The notes under the pieces are model-generated. The model was not told the origin of the DNA and searched no databases. It saw only the letters and a program-made list of their open reading frames with translations. A program made the translations under genes and the position numbers. Source: an uncultured Alphaproteobacteria bacterium (GTDB lineage: Bacteria; Pseudomonadota; Alphaproteobacteria; Methylaequorales; Methylaequoraceae). From it: DNA of 64,000 bases. Of this stretch, positions 40,169-49,928 are shown one piece after another. The first letter of the stretch is position 1, and every line of letters begins with the position of its first letter. The stretch spans positions 28,501-92,500 of the forward strand of contig CACBBU010000004.1 of the NCBI GenBank assembly GCA_902537615.1, given 5' to 3'.

Positions 40169-41263
40169 ATGACTGATTTTGAGGCTACAATTATAGGTGC
40201 TGGGGTTGTTGGTTTGTCCATTGCAAGAGAACTATCTAAAAATGGAAAGAGTGTTTTAGTAATTGAAAAAAATAAATCATTTGGAGAGGAGAATAGCTCA
40301 AGAAACAGCGGGGTAATTCACTCAGGTATTTACTATAACCCGAATACATTTAAAGATAAATTATGTGCTAAGGGAAGTCTCAGCCTATATTCATACGCTG
40401 AAGAAAGAAAAATAAATTTTATTAAATGTGGTAAACTTATTGTTGCTTGTAATTCTCATGAAAAAAACCGATTAATTAAAATTAAAAAAAATGCTGACAG
40501 AAATAAGGTAAAAGTTGATCTTTTATCAAAAAAAGATGTGGAAAAGTTAGAGCCGAACTTGAATGTTAAAGATGCATTATTTTCTGAAAATTCAGGGATA
40601 ATTGATGTTCATGGTTTAATGATTAATTTTATCACAGATATTGAAAATAAAGGTGGGATTATAAACTTTAATTCAAAATTTTCTTTCAGTAAAAATAATG
40701 AAAGTTATATTTCATTTTATGTAAATGATGATTGCTCTTTCAAAATTAAAACAAAAGTGTTAATCAATTGCGCTGGCTTGAATAGTCAAATTATAGCAAA
40801 AACTATAGATGGAATAGATAAGAGAAAGATTCCAAAAATAAGATTTGTTAAAGGAAATTATATGAGTATGACAGGAAGCTCACCATTTAAAAAATTAATA
40901 TATCCAACACCACAAAAGGACGGACTAGGAATTCATTCAACAATAAACCTTCAGGGAAATACAATTTTTGGTCCTGATACAATTGAGGTTGATGATATAA
41001 ATTTTAAAGTTACTGAAAAGATAGAAGAAAAGTTTAAGAGATCAATTTCAAAATATTGGCCTGACGTAAAAGATAGGAAACTAAATTTAGATTATTGTGG
41101 AATAAGGCCAAAAACTGGCACCAACGATTTTATCTTTATGTGCAAAAAAATAAATCAGAAAGTTTTAATACTAAATTTATTTGGCATTGAATCACCGGGA
41201 TTAACATCTTGCATTGAAATTGGCAGGTATGTAAAAAAGTTAATAAATCAAGAATCACTTTAA
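40169..41263 (+). CDS. lhgO: L-2-hydroxyglutarate oxidase-like FAD-dependent oxidoreductase
   Basis: TIIGAGVVGLSIARELSKNGKSVLVIEKN, SSRNSGVIHSGIYYNPNTFKDKLCAKG, CGIRPK. Confidence 0.87.
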   Translation: MTDFEATIIGAGVVGLSIARELSKNGKSVLVIEKNKSFGEENSSRNSGVIHSGIYYNPNTFKDKLCAKGSLSLYSYAEERKINFIKCGKLIVACNSHEKNRLIKIKKNADRNKVKVDLLSKKDVEKLEPNLNVKDALFSENSGIIDVHGLMINFITDIENKGGIINFNSKFSFSKNNESYISFYVNDDCSFKIKTKVLINCAGLNSQIIAKTIDGIDKRKIPKIRFVKGNYMSMTGSSPFKKLIYPTPQKDGLGIHSTINLQGNTIFGPDTIEVDDINFKVTEKIEEKFKRSISKYWPDVKDRKLNLDYCGIRPKTGTNDFIFMCKKINQKVLILNLFGIESPGLTSCIEIGRYVKKLINQESL

Positions 41264-41268
41264 AAACA

Positions 41269-42303
41269 ATGACAAAAGCAAAAAGCCTTTTTATTTCAAA
41301 AAAAAATCCTTGTTTAATTATTGCAGAAATTGGAAGTAATCATGGAGGGAGTTTTGAAAAAGCAAAATTATTAGCAAAACAAGCTTTAGAAGCTGGAGCT
41401 GATTTTGTAAAATTTCAAATTATTTCAGCTAGCTCAATAGTCAATAAAGAATTAGATTATAAAAGATTTCAACATTTCAAAAAATTAGAGCTTACAAAAA
41501 GACAATTTTTTGACTTGTATAAATTATGCAACAAAATTCATAAAGGTTCGTTTTTGGCATCAATCTGGGACATAAATCTATTTGATTGGTATAATAAATT
41601 AGTTGATATGCATAAAGTTGGCTCGGGTGATTTAACAAATTTTCCAATGTTAGAACTTATGGTTAAGTCAAAAAAACCAATAATAATTTCTACAGGAGCT
41701 TCTAATCTAAAATTAATAAAAAAATCGTTAGATTTTATGTATAGTATTGATCCTGACTACAAAATAAAAAAAAAAATTGCAATCCTTCAGTGTACTGCCT
41801 TATATCCTTCAAAATTTAGTGAGATTAATTTAAGAGCAATGCAAACAATAAAACAAACGTTTAAAGTTACAACAGGTTTTTCTGATCACACAATTGGTGC
41901 AATGGCATCAGAAACTGCTTTTACAATTGGTGCAGAAATAATTGAAAAACACTTTACGAATACAAAAAATAATAAGCTTTTTAGAGATCATCAACTGTCT
42001 TTTAATAGAGGCGACTTAAAAAAGTTCATTTCAAAACTTAATAAGATTAATGAATTATTAGGAAGTAGTCTTAAAGACTTTTGTAAAAGAGAAATTAAAA
42101 ATAATTATGACTCACTTATTCGACGAGGTGTCTATGCAAGAAAAACTATAAATATAGGAGAAAAGATTACAAAAGAAAAAATTATTACTTTAAGACCTAA
42201 AGTAAACACTTGTGCCTCGCAGATAAAAAGTATTTTAGGAAAATTTACTAAAAAAAGAATTTTAAAGAATGAGGAAATTAAAATAAAATTTTTGAAAAAC
42301 TAA
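41269..42303 (+). CDS. NeuB-family nonulosonate synthase with SAF domain
   Basis: LIIAEIGSNHGGSFEKAKLLAKQALEAGADFVKFQ, GFSDHTIGAMA, IIEKHFTNTK, C-terminal RRGVYARKTINIGEKITKEKIITLRP SAF domain. Confidence 0.9.
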   Translation: MTKAKSLFISKKNPCLIIAEIGSNHGGSFEKAKLLAKQALEAGADFVKFQIISASSIVNKELDYKRFQHFKKLELTKRQFFDLYKLCNKIHKGSFLASIWDINLFDWYNKLVDMHKVGSGDLTNFPMLELMVKSKKPIIISTGASNLKLIKKSLDFMYSIDPDYKIKKKIAILQCTALYPSKFSEINLRAMQTIKQTFKVTTGFSDHTIGAMASETAFTIGAEIIEKHFTNTKNNKLFRDHQLSFNRGDLKKFISKLNKINELLGSSLKDFCKREIKNNYDSLIRRGVYARKTINIGEKITKEKIITLRPKVNTCASQIKSILGKFTKKRILKNEEIKIKFLKN

Positions 42304-43031
42304 CCCCTAACATACTTGTTTATTAGGTACATACCTATTTTTTCATCTTGATCATTAGTAATATTATTTGATTTGTGAGTAAAACTAGTGAATTTACAAA
42401 TTGAATAAAATGGATGCCATAGAAATAAACTAGAAAAATTCATTTTGTGTGAAAAAAGGTTGGTTTTGTAAAACTGTTTTTTGTAGTTATTTTTAGTGTC
42501 AAAGTCCATTAGAATTATGTGACCATTAGGTTTGAGTAACTTGTTTGTAATAGAAGCCACTTCAAATAAATCTATTTGATCAACTAAAAAAAGGCAAAAA
42601 CCAAAAAAAACTATATCAATTTTTCCATAAAGTTTAGATGAAACTTTTGTTACTGAGCCAGTAGAAAAGTTAACATTGGGATAATTTTTTTTTGCATGAG
42701 ATATTGCTTTTTTTGAGGGATCAACTCCGTAGCAATTAAAATTAAATTTGTCCTTAATTTCTGCCGTGCGCCACCCAGCGCCACATCCAAATTCTAAAAA
42801 TGTAATTTTTTTGTATGCATTTGAATTGTTTTCTTTATAAAAATTAACGATATCCTGGATAAAACTTATAAGATAGTCCTGCCCAATTCTTTTTTCAAAT
42901 GAAGAATTTTTTAACATTCTGTCAAAATAATCGTCACCCAGCTTTTCTTTAAAATATTCTATTTGTTTTTTCAAGATAACCTTCAAATTTAATAATTTAC
43001 TTGTATAATTGATTTTGTAAAGTTTATTCAC
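42300..43031 (-). CDS. Class I SAM methyltransferase
   Basis: ITFLEFGCGAGWRTAEIKDKFNFNCYGVDPSKKAI; IILMDFDTKNNY. Confidence 0.78.
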   Translation of the reverse strand: MNKLYKINYTSKLLNLKVILKKQIEYFKEKLGDDYFDRMLKNSSFEKRIGQDYLISFIQDIVNFYKENNSNAYKKITFLEFGCGAGWRTAEIKDKFNFNCYGVDPSKKAISHAKKNYPNVNFSTGSVTKVSSKLYGKIDIVFFGFCLFLVDQIDLFEVASITNKLLKPNGHIILMDFDTKNNYKKQFYKTNLFSHKMNFSSLFLWHPFYSICKFTSFTHKSNNITNDQDEKIGMYLINKYVRG

Positions 43032-43111
43032 ACCTGTTATAACAATTAAATTCTAATAATGAAAAATCTCAAAATTTTTAAAACTAAAATAATTTAATTC
43101 CTTTTTGATAA

Positions 43112-43924
43112 ATGATTGATGTAAATTGCTACAATTGCAAAAGTAATAAAAAAAAGCTTATACTTAAACAGACAGGTAAAGACACGTACTTAGAGTTAAT
43201 TCACAAGAATAAAGGGAGTTTATTTAATAAATGGTTCAGCTGCTTAGACTGCGGCTTCATTTATAGAAGTCCTGTATTAACAGAACCAGAAATAAAAAAA
43301 ATGTACGATCTATACGATACACTTGTTATGAAACCTGATGCTGATAGTTATTTTGATAGAATTTTTAATCTTCCCAAAAAAATATCAGAAAATTATCAAA
43401 AATGTGTTTGGTTTAAGAAAAATGCTTTAAAAAATTTACCCAGCTTTAATAAAATATCTTTTATAGAGGTTGGAAGTGGAAGTGGTTTATTTATGGCAAC
43501 TGCTAAAAAGTATCTAAATATTGAAAAGATCTATGGCGTAGAGCCTAATACAAAAATGAGAAAACTCGCAGAAAAAAAAGTGGGTACCAAGGTTTTTAAA
43601 AAATTATCTGAGGTCAGAGAAAAGTTTGATTTTATTTTTGTTCTTAAAGTGTTGGAGCATATTAAAGATCCAAGAAAGTTTTTAAAGGAAATAAAAAAAA
43701 TTTCAAAAAAAAAAACAACTTTTTTTTTTGAGGTTCCTGATGTAGTAGATTTTATAAATTTAAAGGATGACAACTCAAGATTCTGGATTCCTCATATTTA
43801 TTACTTCAATAGAAAAACTTTATTTTCAATTCTTAATGAATTTAATATGAAAGTAATTACCAGCAGAACTATAATTTCAAACAACAAAAGATCTTTTTTT
43901 CAATTATTAGTAAAAAATATTTAA
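43112..43924 (+). CDS. Class I SAM methyltransferase with zinc ribbon
   Basis: CYNCKSNK...FSCLDCGFIYRSP; ISFIEVGSGSGLFMATAKKYL; LKVLEHIKDPRKFL. Confidence 0.8.
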   Translation: MIDVNCYNCKSNKKKLILKQTGKDTYLELIHKNKGSLFNKWFSCLDCGFIYRSPVLTEPEIKKMYDLYDTLVMKPDADSYFDRIFNLPKKISENYQKCVWFKKNALKNLPSFNKISFIEVGSGSGLFMATAKKYLNIEKIYGVEPNTKMRKLAEKKVGTKVFKKLSEVREKFDFIFVLKVLEHIKDPRKFLKEIKKISKKKTTFFFEVPDVVDFINLKDDNSRFWIPHIYYFNRKTLFSILNEFNMKVITSRTIISNNKRSFFQLLVKNI

Positions 43925-43925
43925 A

Positions 43926-44543
43926 ATGAAGAATAGTGTTGGAGTTCTTTTTTATGAGGTCGGAAATTTAAAATCAATAGCAAATGCTCTTCGTATTTTA
44001 GATATTAATTTTGAGTTAATTGAAAATTCTCGAGAAGTTAAAAAATTTAAAAAGATAATTCTCCCTGGCGTTGGTTCATATTCTGAAGCAAAAGAATCAA
44101 TTAAAAAAAAAAAATTTGATTTAGAAATCAAAAATTTTGTTGAAAAGTCCGACAATTATCTTCTTGGTATTTGCTTAGGTATGCAATTATTACTAGATCA
44201 AAGTTTAGAGTTTGGAACAACTAAGGGCCTTTCTCTTATTTCAGGTAATGTAGTGAAAATAGATGACAATGATTTAACCATTCCTAATATTGGATGGTTT
44301 AATTTAAAAAAACAAAATGAATCTCAACTTTTAAATAATTTTAAAAGGCAAGAATTATGTTTCTACTTTGCACATAGTTTTTATTGTAGTCTTAAAAATA
44401 ATATTCACAAAGTAGCTTCAATTGAATCAAAAGATGAAATAACTTCAGTAATTGAAAAAAACAATATTTTTGGTTGTCAATTTCACCCAGAAAAAAGTCA
44501 AAAATCTGGCCTTAAATTTCTTAAAAACTTCTGCGAATTATGA
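43926..44543 (+). CDS. HisH-like glutamine amidotransferase subunit (WbuY type)
   Basis: IILPGVGSYSEA, LLGICLGMQLLLDQSLEFGTTKGLSLISG, GCQFHPEKSQ catalytic triad. Confidence 0.88.
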   Translation: MKNSVGVLFYEVGNLKSIANALRILDINFELIENSREVKKFKKIILPGVGSYSEAKESIKKKKFDLEIKNFVEKSDNYLLGICLGMQLLLDQSLEFGTTKGLSLISGNVVKIDDNDLTIPNIGWFNLKKQNESQLLNNFKRQELCFYFAHSFYCSLKNNIHKVASIESKDEITSVIEKNNIFGCQFHPEKSQKSGLKFLKNFCEL

Positions 44544-45331
44544 ACAAAATCATTAGAATAATTCCTGTTTTATTTATTAAAAATGGTCATATAGTTCGGA
44601 GTCAAAATTTTTCAGAGCACCAAGTTATTGGAAACGTAATAAATCAATGCGCTAGGTATAATTCATGGAATATTGATGAATTAATTTATATAGATATATC
44701 TAAAAACAAAAAATATGATTCTTTAAGAGATGATCATAAAATTAAATCTTTAAAAAATATTAAAGAAATAGTTAAAGAAATTTCAAATGTCTGTTCAACT
44801 CCGTTAACCTTTGGTGGAGGAATTCAAACATTAGATGACATGAAAATTAGAATTTATAATGGTGCGGATAAAATTATTTTAAACTCTCTACTTTTTGATA
44901 ACCAAAAAATTGTTGAAAAAGCAGCAATGACATTTGGAAGTCAGGCAATAGTAGCATCAGTGGATTATAAAGAAATTAATGGAGAACTAATTTTTCTTAA
45001 GGATCATGGATCAAAGAAAATTAAGTTTAAAAAAGAAGAATTAATTAAATATCTTGAGGATATAGGTGTAGGTGAACTATTTATTCACTCAGTATCAAGG
45101 GATGGCAAAGCACAAGGTTTTGACGACAAATTTTGTAAAAATTTAAGGGATCTAACAAAACTTCCTGTAATTTTGTGCGGGGGTGCTGGAAGTGAATTTG
45201 ATTTTGTTGACGCAATAGAAAACTTAAATATTAATGCACTTGCTGCCGGAAACTTTTTTCATTTCAAAGAACTTTCTTATATTAATTTAAAAAAGTTTCT
45301 CAAAAAGTCTGGTTGTAATGTTAGAATTTAG
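44540..45331 (+). CDS. HisF-like subunit (WbuZ type)
   Basis: RIIPVLFIKNGHIVRSQNF, TFGGGIQTLDDMK, SRDGKAQGFD; the residue aligned to HisF catalytic Asp11 reads Phe. Confidence 0.88.
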   Translation: MNKIIRIIPVLFIKNGHIVRSQNFSEHQVIGNVINQCARYNSWNIDELIYIDISKNKKYDSLRDDHKIKSLKNIKEIVKEISNVCSTPLTFGGGIQTLDDMKIRIYNGADKIILNSLLFDNQKIVEKAAMTFGSQAIVASVDYKEINGELIFLKDHGSKKIKFKKEELIKYLEDIGVGELFIHSVSRDGKAQGFDDKFCKNLRDLTKLPVILCGGAGSEFDFVDAIENLNINALAAGNFFHFKELSYINLKKFLKKSGCNVRI

Positions 45332-45340
45332 GTATTTATT

Positions 45341-46027
45341 ATGTCTAAAAAAATTTGTGTGTGTGTTCAAGCTAGGTTGTCTTCTAAAAGATTACCTGAA
45401 AAAGTTTTGAAAAAAGTGAACGAACTTAACATATTAGAACTACTTACCAAAAGATTATCAAAGGCAAGAGATCCTAGTCAAATTTACATATTAACCTCAA
45501 ATGATAAATCAGATAATAAATTAGTTAAATTTTGTCAAAGTAAGGGCTTAAAGTTTTTTAGAGGAGATCTAGATAATGTCTATAAAAGATATAGAGATTT
45601 TTTAAAAATTAATAACTATCAAGCGCTGGTAAGAATTTCAGCTGATAGTCCTTTATTAGATGATAAAATCTTAAAAAGAATGATAAATTTATTTTTAAAA
45701 AAGAATTATGATATTGTGACTAATGTATTTCCAAAGACTTTCCCTAGCGGACAATCAATTGAAATAATTGATAGAAAATGTTTTTTAGGTCTACAACCAA
45801 ATAAACTTAATAAAAGTCAAAGAGAGCATGTTACAAAATACTTTTACGAAAACGACAAATTTTACAAAATTTTTAATGTTACATGTGACTATAATCATCT
45901 TAACATAAAATTATCAATAGATAGCCCTGATGACTTTGATAAGCTTAAAAAAAACTTTTTATTTAATAGAATTAATGTTGATTCATCAATAGACGAGATT
46001 TTACAAAAATGGAATGATGTAAAATGA
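45341..46027 (+). CDS. SpsF/NeuA-like cytidylyltransferase
   Basis: CVCVQARLSSKRLPEKVLKKVNELNILELLTKRL, RISADSPLLD. Confidence 0.82.
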   Translation: MSKKICVCVQARLSSKRLPEKVLKKVNELNILELLTKRLSKARDPSQIYILTSNDKSDNKLVKFCQSKGLKFFRGDLDNVYKRYRDFLKINNYQALVRISADSPLLDDKILKRMINLFLKKNYDIVTNVFPKTFPSGQSIEIIDRKCFLGLQPNKLNKSQREHVTKYFYENDKFYKIFNVTCDYNHLNIKLSIDSPDDFDKLKKNFLFNRINVDSSIDEILQKWNDVK

Positions 46028-47016
46028 AAAATTTAAATGTTGGAGTAATTGGCCTTGGAGTAGGAGAACAGCATATAATTGGCTTCCTTAAATCAAAACA
46101 TATTAGATCAATTTCCATCTTTGATAATGATAAAAATAAGGTTAAGGAAATTCAAAAAAAATATCCTATAAAAAAAATATATCTAAGAGACTCAGATATG
46201 ATTCATGATAATGAAATTGATATTATTTCAATTGCTTCATACGATAATTTTCACTTTGAACAGGTTGTAATGTCTCTTGAAAATAATAAACATGTTTTTT
46301 GTGAAAAGCCTATTTGTCAAAATTTAAAAGAACTCAACAAGATCTCAAACCTTCTAAAAAAAAAAAAAAATCTAGTCATGACAACTAACACAGTTCTTAG
46401 ATGCTCACCGAGATTTAAAAAACTTAAAAATGAATTTGAAAATAATACTTTTGGAAAAGTATTTTTCATGGAATTTGATTACAATTATGGAAGACTCAAT
46501 AAAATTACAAATGGCTGGAGAGGGAAAATCAAAAATTATTCAGTGGTTCTTGGAGGAGGAGTTCATATGTTAGATTTATTACTCTGGTTGAAAAACTCAT
46601 ACCCAAAAAAAATTAAATCCTTTCAGAATAATATCTGTACCAAAGGATTTTATAACCCAATTCAGGATTTTGTGGTTTCTTTACTTCAGTTTGATGATGG
46701 TTCTGTGGCTAAAGTTTCATCAAACTTTGGTTGTATTTATCCACACTTTCATAGAGTTATGATTTATGGTAAAAAAAAAACCTTTGAGCAATCATTTCAA
46801 ACAAATAATTATTTATCTTTCAATAGTGATAATAATATTCTAAAAGAAACTGCCAAAGAGAAATATCCAGGTATTTATAAATATGACCTTATTGACAATT
46901 TCATTTCTGCAATATTAACTAATAAAAAACTTATTATAAGCCAAAAGCAGATGTTAAGTGTGATGCAATTGTGCTTAGGAATTAATAAATCTCTGAAACC
47001 TAAAAACAAAAAGTAA
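46024..47016 (+). CDS. Gfo/Idh/MocA-family oxidoreductase
   Basis: VGVIGLGVGEQHIIGFL, KHVFCEKPICQNLKEL, GGGVHMLDLLLWL. Confidence 0.9.
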   Translation: MKNLNVGVIGLGVGEQHIIGFLKSKHIRSISIFDNDKNKVKEIQKKYPIKKIYLRDSDMIHDNEIDIISIASYDNFHFEQVVMSLENNKHVFCEKPICQNLKELNKISNLLKKKKNLVMTTNTVLRCSPRFKKLKNEFENNTFGKVFFMEFDYNYGRLNKITNGWRGKIKNYSVVLGGGVHMLDLLLWLKNSYPKKIKSFQNNICTKGFYNPIQDFVVSLLQFDDGSVAKVSSNFGCIYPHFHRVMIYGKKKTFEQSFQTNNYLSFNSDNNILKETAKEKYPGIYKYDLIDNFISAILTNKKLIISQKQMLSVMQLCLGINKSLKPKNKK

Positions 47017-47020
47017 TAAT

Positions 47021-48163
47021 ATGAAAATACCCTTCGGTAAACCCATTATTGGACAGGCAGAATTTAATTCAATTAAAAAAGTTTTAAAATCATCACGTCT
47101 TGTTCATGGAAGTAAAACAGAAGAATTTGAAGAATCTTTTTCTAATTTTGTAGGCGGCGGTTTTGCAACTTCACTTTCATCATGTACTTCAGGTTTACAT
47201 TTAGCAAATATAATACTAGAAATAGGACATAATGATGAGGTCTTAGTTCCTTCACTTTCTCATGTAGCTACTGTTCATGCCGTGGAATATGTTGGTGCAA
47301 AACCAATTTTTATAGACGCTGATGTTGAAACGGGAAATATTGACTTAAACCTATTACAATCTAAAGTCACCTCAAAAACAAAAGCACTAATCATAGTACA
47401 TTATTTAGGTTTGCCATTAAATATGGATAAAGTTACAGAATTCTGTAAAAAAAATAAGATTTTTCTTATTGAGGACTGTGCTTTGGCATTAGGCTCTAAG
47501 TTTAAAAAAAAACATGTAGGTTTGTTTGGAGAAATAGGTTCATTTTCATTTTATCCTGTTAAACACATAACCACTGCTGAAGGTGGAATGGTTATATCAA
47601 AAAATAAAACAATCATTGATAAAGTTAAAAAATTTAAAGCATTTGGTTATGATAGACCACTTAATAAAAGAATTATACCAGGTATGTATGATATTAATCT
47701 CCTAGGATATAATTTTAGAATGAACGAGATTGAGGCAGCGATAGGAATAGAGCAACTTAAGAGGCTACCAAGTTTTATTAAAAAAAGAAGTATTAACATG
47801 AACATCTATAAATCAAAAATACGACATATAAATAATCTACGCTTGGTAGATAATAATCTTAGTGAAGCTATAAATTCTTACTACTGCGCAGTAATTATAT
47901 TAGAAAATTCTTTAAAACGAAAAAGAAACCAAATTTTAAAAATCTTAGTAGACAAAGGTATTGGTTGTAGTATCTACTATCCAGGACCAATTCCAAACTT
48001 CAAGTTCTATAAAAAAAAATATAAAACTAAAGCCACTGAATTTAAAAATGCTTCTCTATTCAGTAATTCTTCAATTTCACTACCACTTGGTCCACATATC
48101 AGTAAATCAGAAATTAATTTTATTTGCCAAAAACTCAAGAATATCGTAGAAAAGTTCTCGTAA
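47021..48163 (+). CDS. DegT/DnrJ/EryC1/StrS aminotransferase
   Basis: LSSCTSGLHLANIIL, IEDCALALGSKFKKKHVGLFGEIGSFSFYPVKHITTAEGGMV. Confidence 0.92.
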   Translation: MKIPFGKPIIGQAEFNSIKKVLKSSRLVHGSKTEEFEESFSNFVGGGFATSLSSCTSGLHLANIILEIGHNDEVLVPSLSHVATVHAVEYVGAKPIFIDADVETGNIDLNLLQSKVTSKTKALIIVHYLGLPLNMDKVTEFCKKNKIFLIEDCALALGSKFKKKHVGLFGEIGSFSFYPVKHITTAEGGMVISKNKTIIDKVKKFKAFGYDRPLNKRIIPGMYDINLLGYNFRMNEIEAAIGIEQLKRLPSFIKKRSINMNIYKSKIRHINNLRLVDNNLSEAINSYYCAVIILENSLKRKRNQILKILVDKGIGCSIYYPGPIPNFKFYKKKYKTKATEFKNASLFSNSSISLPLGPHISKSEINFICQKLKNIVEKFS

Positions 48164-49162
48164 ATGCAATTAAAAAAGAAAAAAATTATCTTAGTTGGTG
48201 GAGCTGGATTCATCGGTCATAATCTAGCAATTTCACTGCAAATGAAAGGAGCTAACGTCAAGATTTTAGATGCCCTCCAAGTGAATAATATTGGTGAACA
48301 TTCTAACTCAAAAATAGGAAAAGAAAATCCAATTTATATAAATTTTTTAAATGAGAGAGTTTCATTACTAAAAAAAAAAAAAATTTCATTAGAGAAAGTT
48401 GATGCCAGAGATTATCATCATTTAAGTAACAGATTAAGTGATTTTAAGCCAGATGTTGTAGTTTTTTTAGCAGCAGTTGCCCACGCAAACAAAGCAAATA
48501 AAGACCCCTACAATACCTTTGATCACAGTCTTCGAACACTTGAAAATACCCTTGACACCATAAGAGATTCAAATGCACATTTAATTTATTTTTCTTCATC
48601 TATGGTGTATGGAGAGTTTAAAAAAAGAAAAGTTAATGAACTGACGGAATGTAACCCAATAGGTATTTACGGAGCTTTAAAATACTCAGGAGAGAAACTC
48701 CTTATTGCCTACAATCAAGTTTTTGGTCTAAAATATTCAATTATAAGACCCTCGGCACTGTATGGTGAACGTTGTGTAAGTAGAAGAGTAAGTCAAGTTT
48801 TCATTGAAAATGCAATTAATTCAAAAAATTTAGAAATTAATGGTGACGGTCAAGATTCACTAGATTTCACATACATTGATGATTTAATAAATGGTGTTGA
48901 GCTAGTTATTAAAAATAAAAATTCTTTAGGCCAAACATTTAATATAACTTTTGGTAAATCTGAAAAAATTATAAACTTAGCTGAGTATGTTGCCAAAAAA
49001 TTTAATGTTAAGATTAACTTTAAGAAAAGAGACAAATTAATGCCAAAAAGAGGAACTTTAGATATTTCAAAAGCAAAAAAACTTTTAAATTATTCTCCAA
49101 AATTTAATATTTATAAGGGAATAGATAAATATATTGATTGGTATGTCCAATATTCAAAATGA
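48164..49162 (+). CDS. NAD-dependent epimerase/dehydratase
   Basis: IILVGGAGFIGHNLAISLQMKGANVKILD, FSSSMVYGEFKKR, YGALKYSGEKLL. Confidence 0.9.
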   Translation: MQLKKKKIILVGGAGFIGHNLAISLQMKGANVKILDALQVNNIGEHSNSKIGKENPIYINFLNERVSLLKKKKISLEKVDARDYHHLSNRLSDFKPDVVVFLAAVAHANKANKDPYNTFDHSLRTLENTLDTIRDSNAHLIYFSSSMVYGEFKKRKVNELTECNPIGIYGALKYSGEKLLIAYNQVFGLKYSIIRPSALYGERCVSRRVSQVFIENAINSKNLEINGDGQDSLDFTYIDDLINGVELVIKNKNSLGQTFNITFGKSEKIINLAEYVAKKFNVKINFKKRDKLMPKRGTLDISKAKKLLNYSPKFNIYKGIDKYIDWYVQYSK

Positions 49163-49830
49163 AATTTAAACTTGAGAACGATGAGTGGCTAGAAAAAATA
49201 CTTGGAAAAAAATGTTATAATTTAATACATGATAAAAGAGATGGCAAAGAATTTTTATCTTTTCCCAAAGGGTTTATTACCTGTAAACTTAACTCGGAAT
49301 ATTTTAAAGAATCATATTATCTTCAATCAAAAAAATTCGTATTTATTGACAACCAACTTACATTTACCTGGAAATTTCAGGAAAAGACAACTGGGAATTG
49401 TTGTTATTTAGCAAGTAAGAAAGATGAAAAAAATGTTTTAAAATTATGTAAATTTTTAGAAAATTCCAGATTTCACATTGACAAGAACATAAGTTTTAAA
49501 GAATCAAAAATGATAAAAGAACAATGGGTTAAAAATTTTTTTTATGGTCACAGAGGTGATGGACTTATAGTGTACAAGGAAAAAAATATAATAAATGGGT
49601 TTTTGCTCTACTTAAAAAAAAAAAATCACTTAGTTATTGATTTAATTGTTGTTAATCCTCAAAAAAGAAGAAAAAATATTGGAGAGAATATGGTCTATTT
49701 TTTAAGTTCAATGTATAAAGGCCTAAATATTGAGGCCGGAACTCAATCTTCAAATTCAACTGCAATAAACTTTTACCAAAAAATTGGATTTAAATTATCT
49801 TTGTCAAAGATAATTCTTCACAAAAGTTAA
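49159..49830 (+). CDS. GNAT acetyltransferase
   Basis: Start at ATG 49159 overlapping upstream stop (ATGA); VVNPQKRRKNIGENMVYFL, TQSSNSTAINFYQKIGFK. Confidence 0.75.
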   Translation: MKFKLENDEWLEKILGKKCYNLIHDKRDGKEFLSFPKGFITCKLNSEYFKESYYLQSKKFVFIDNQLTFTWKFQEKTTGNCCYLASKKDEKNVLKLCKFLENSRFHIDKNISFKESKMIKEQWVKNFFYGHRGDGLIVYKEKNIINGFLLYLKKKNHLVIDLIVVNPQKRRKNIGENMVYFLSSMYKGLNIEAGTQSSNSTAINFYQKIGFKLSLSKIILHKS

Positions 49831-49928
49831 AAATTAAATTAAGTTAAATAAATTTCTAACTTGTTTTTAAAAATGAATAATTCGCTCTCCAAAAAGATTT
49901 TAATTTCCTAAAAAATAATTAACTAAGA

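Noticed and set aside
43926-45331. Histidine biosynthesis (hisH-hisF)
   Set aside because: No other his genes nearby, the HisF catalytic Asp11 position is Phe, and the context is glycan synthesis.
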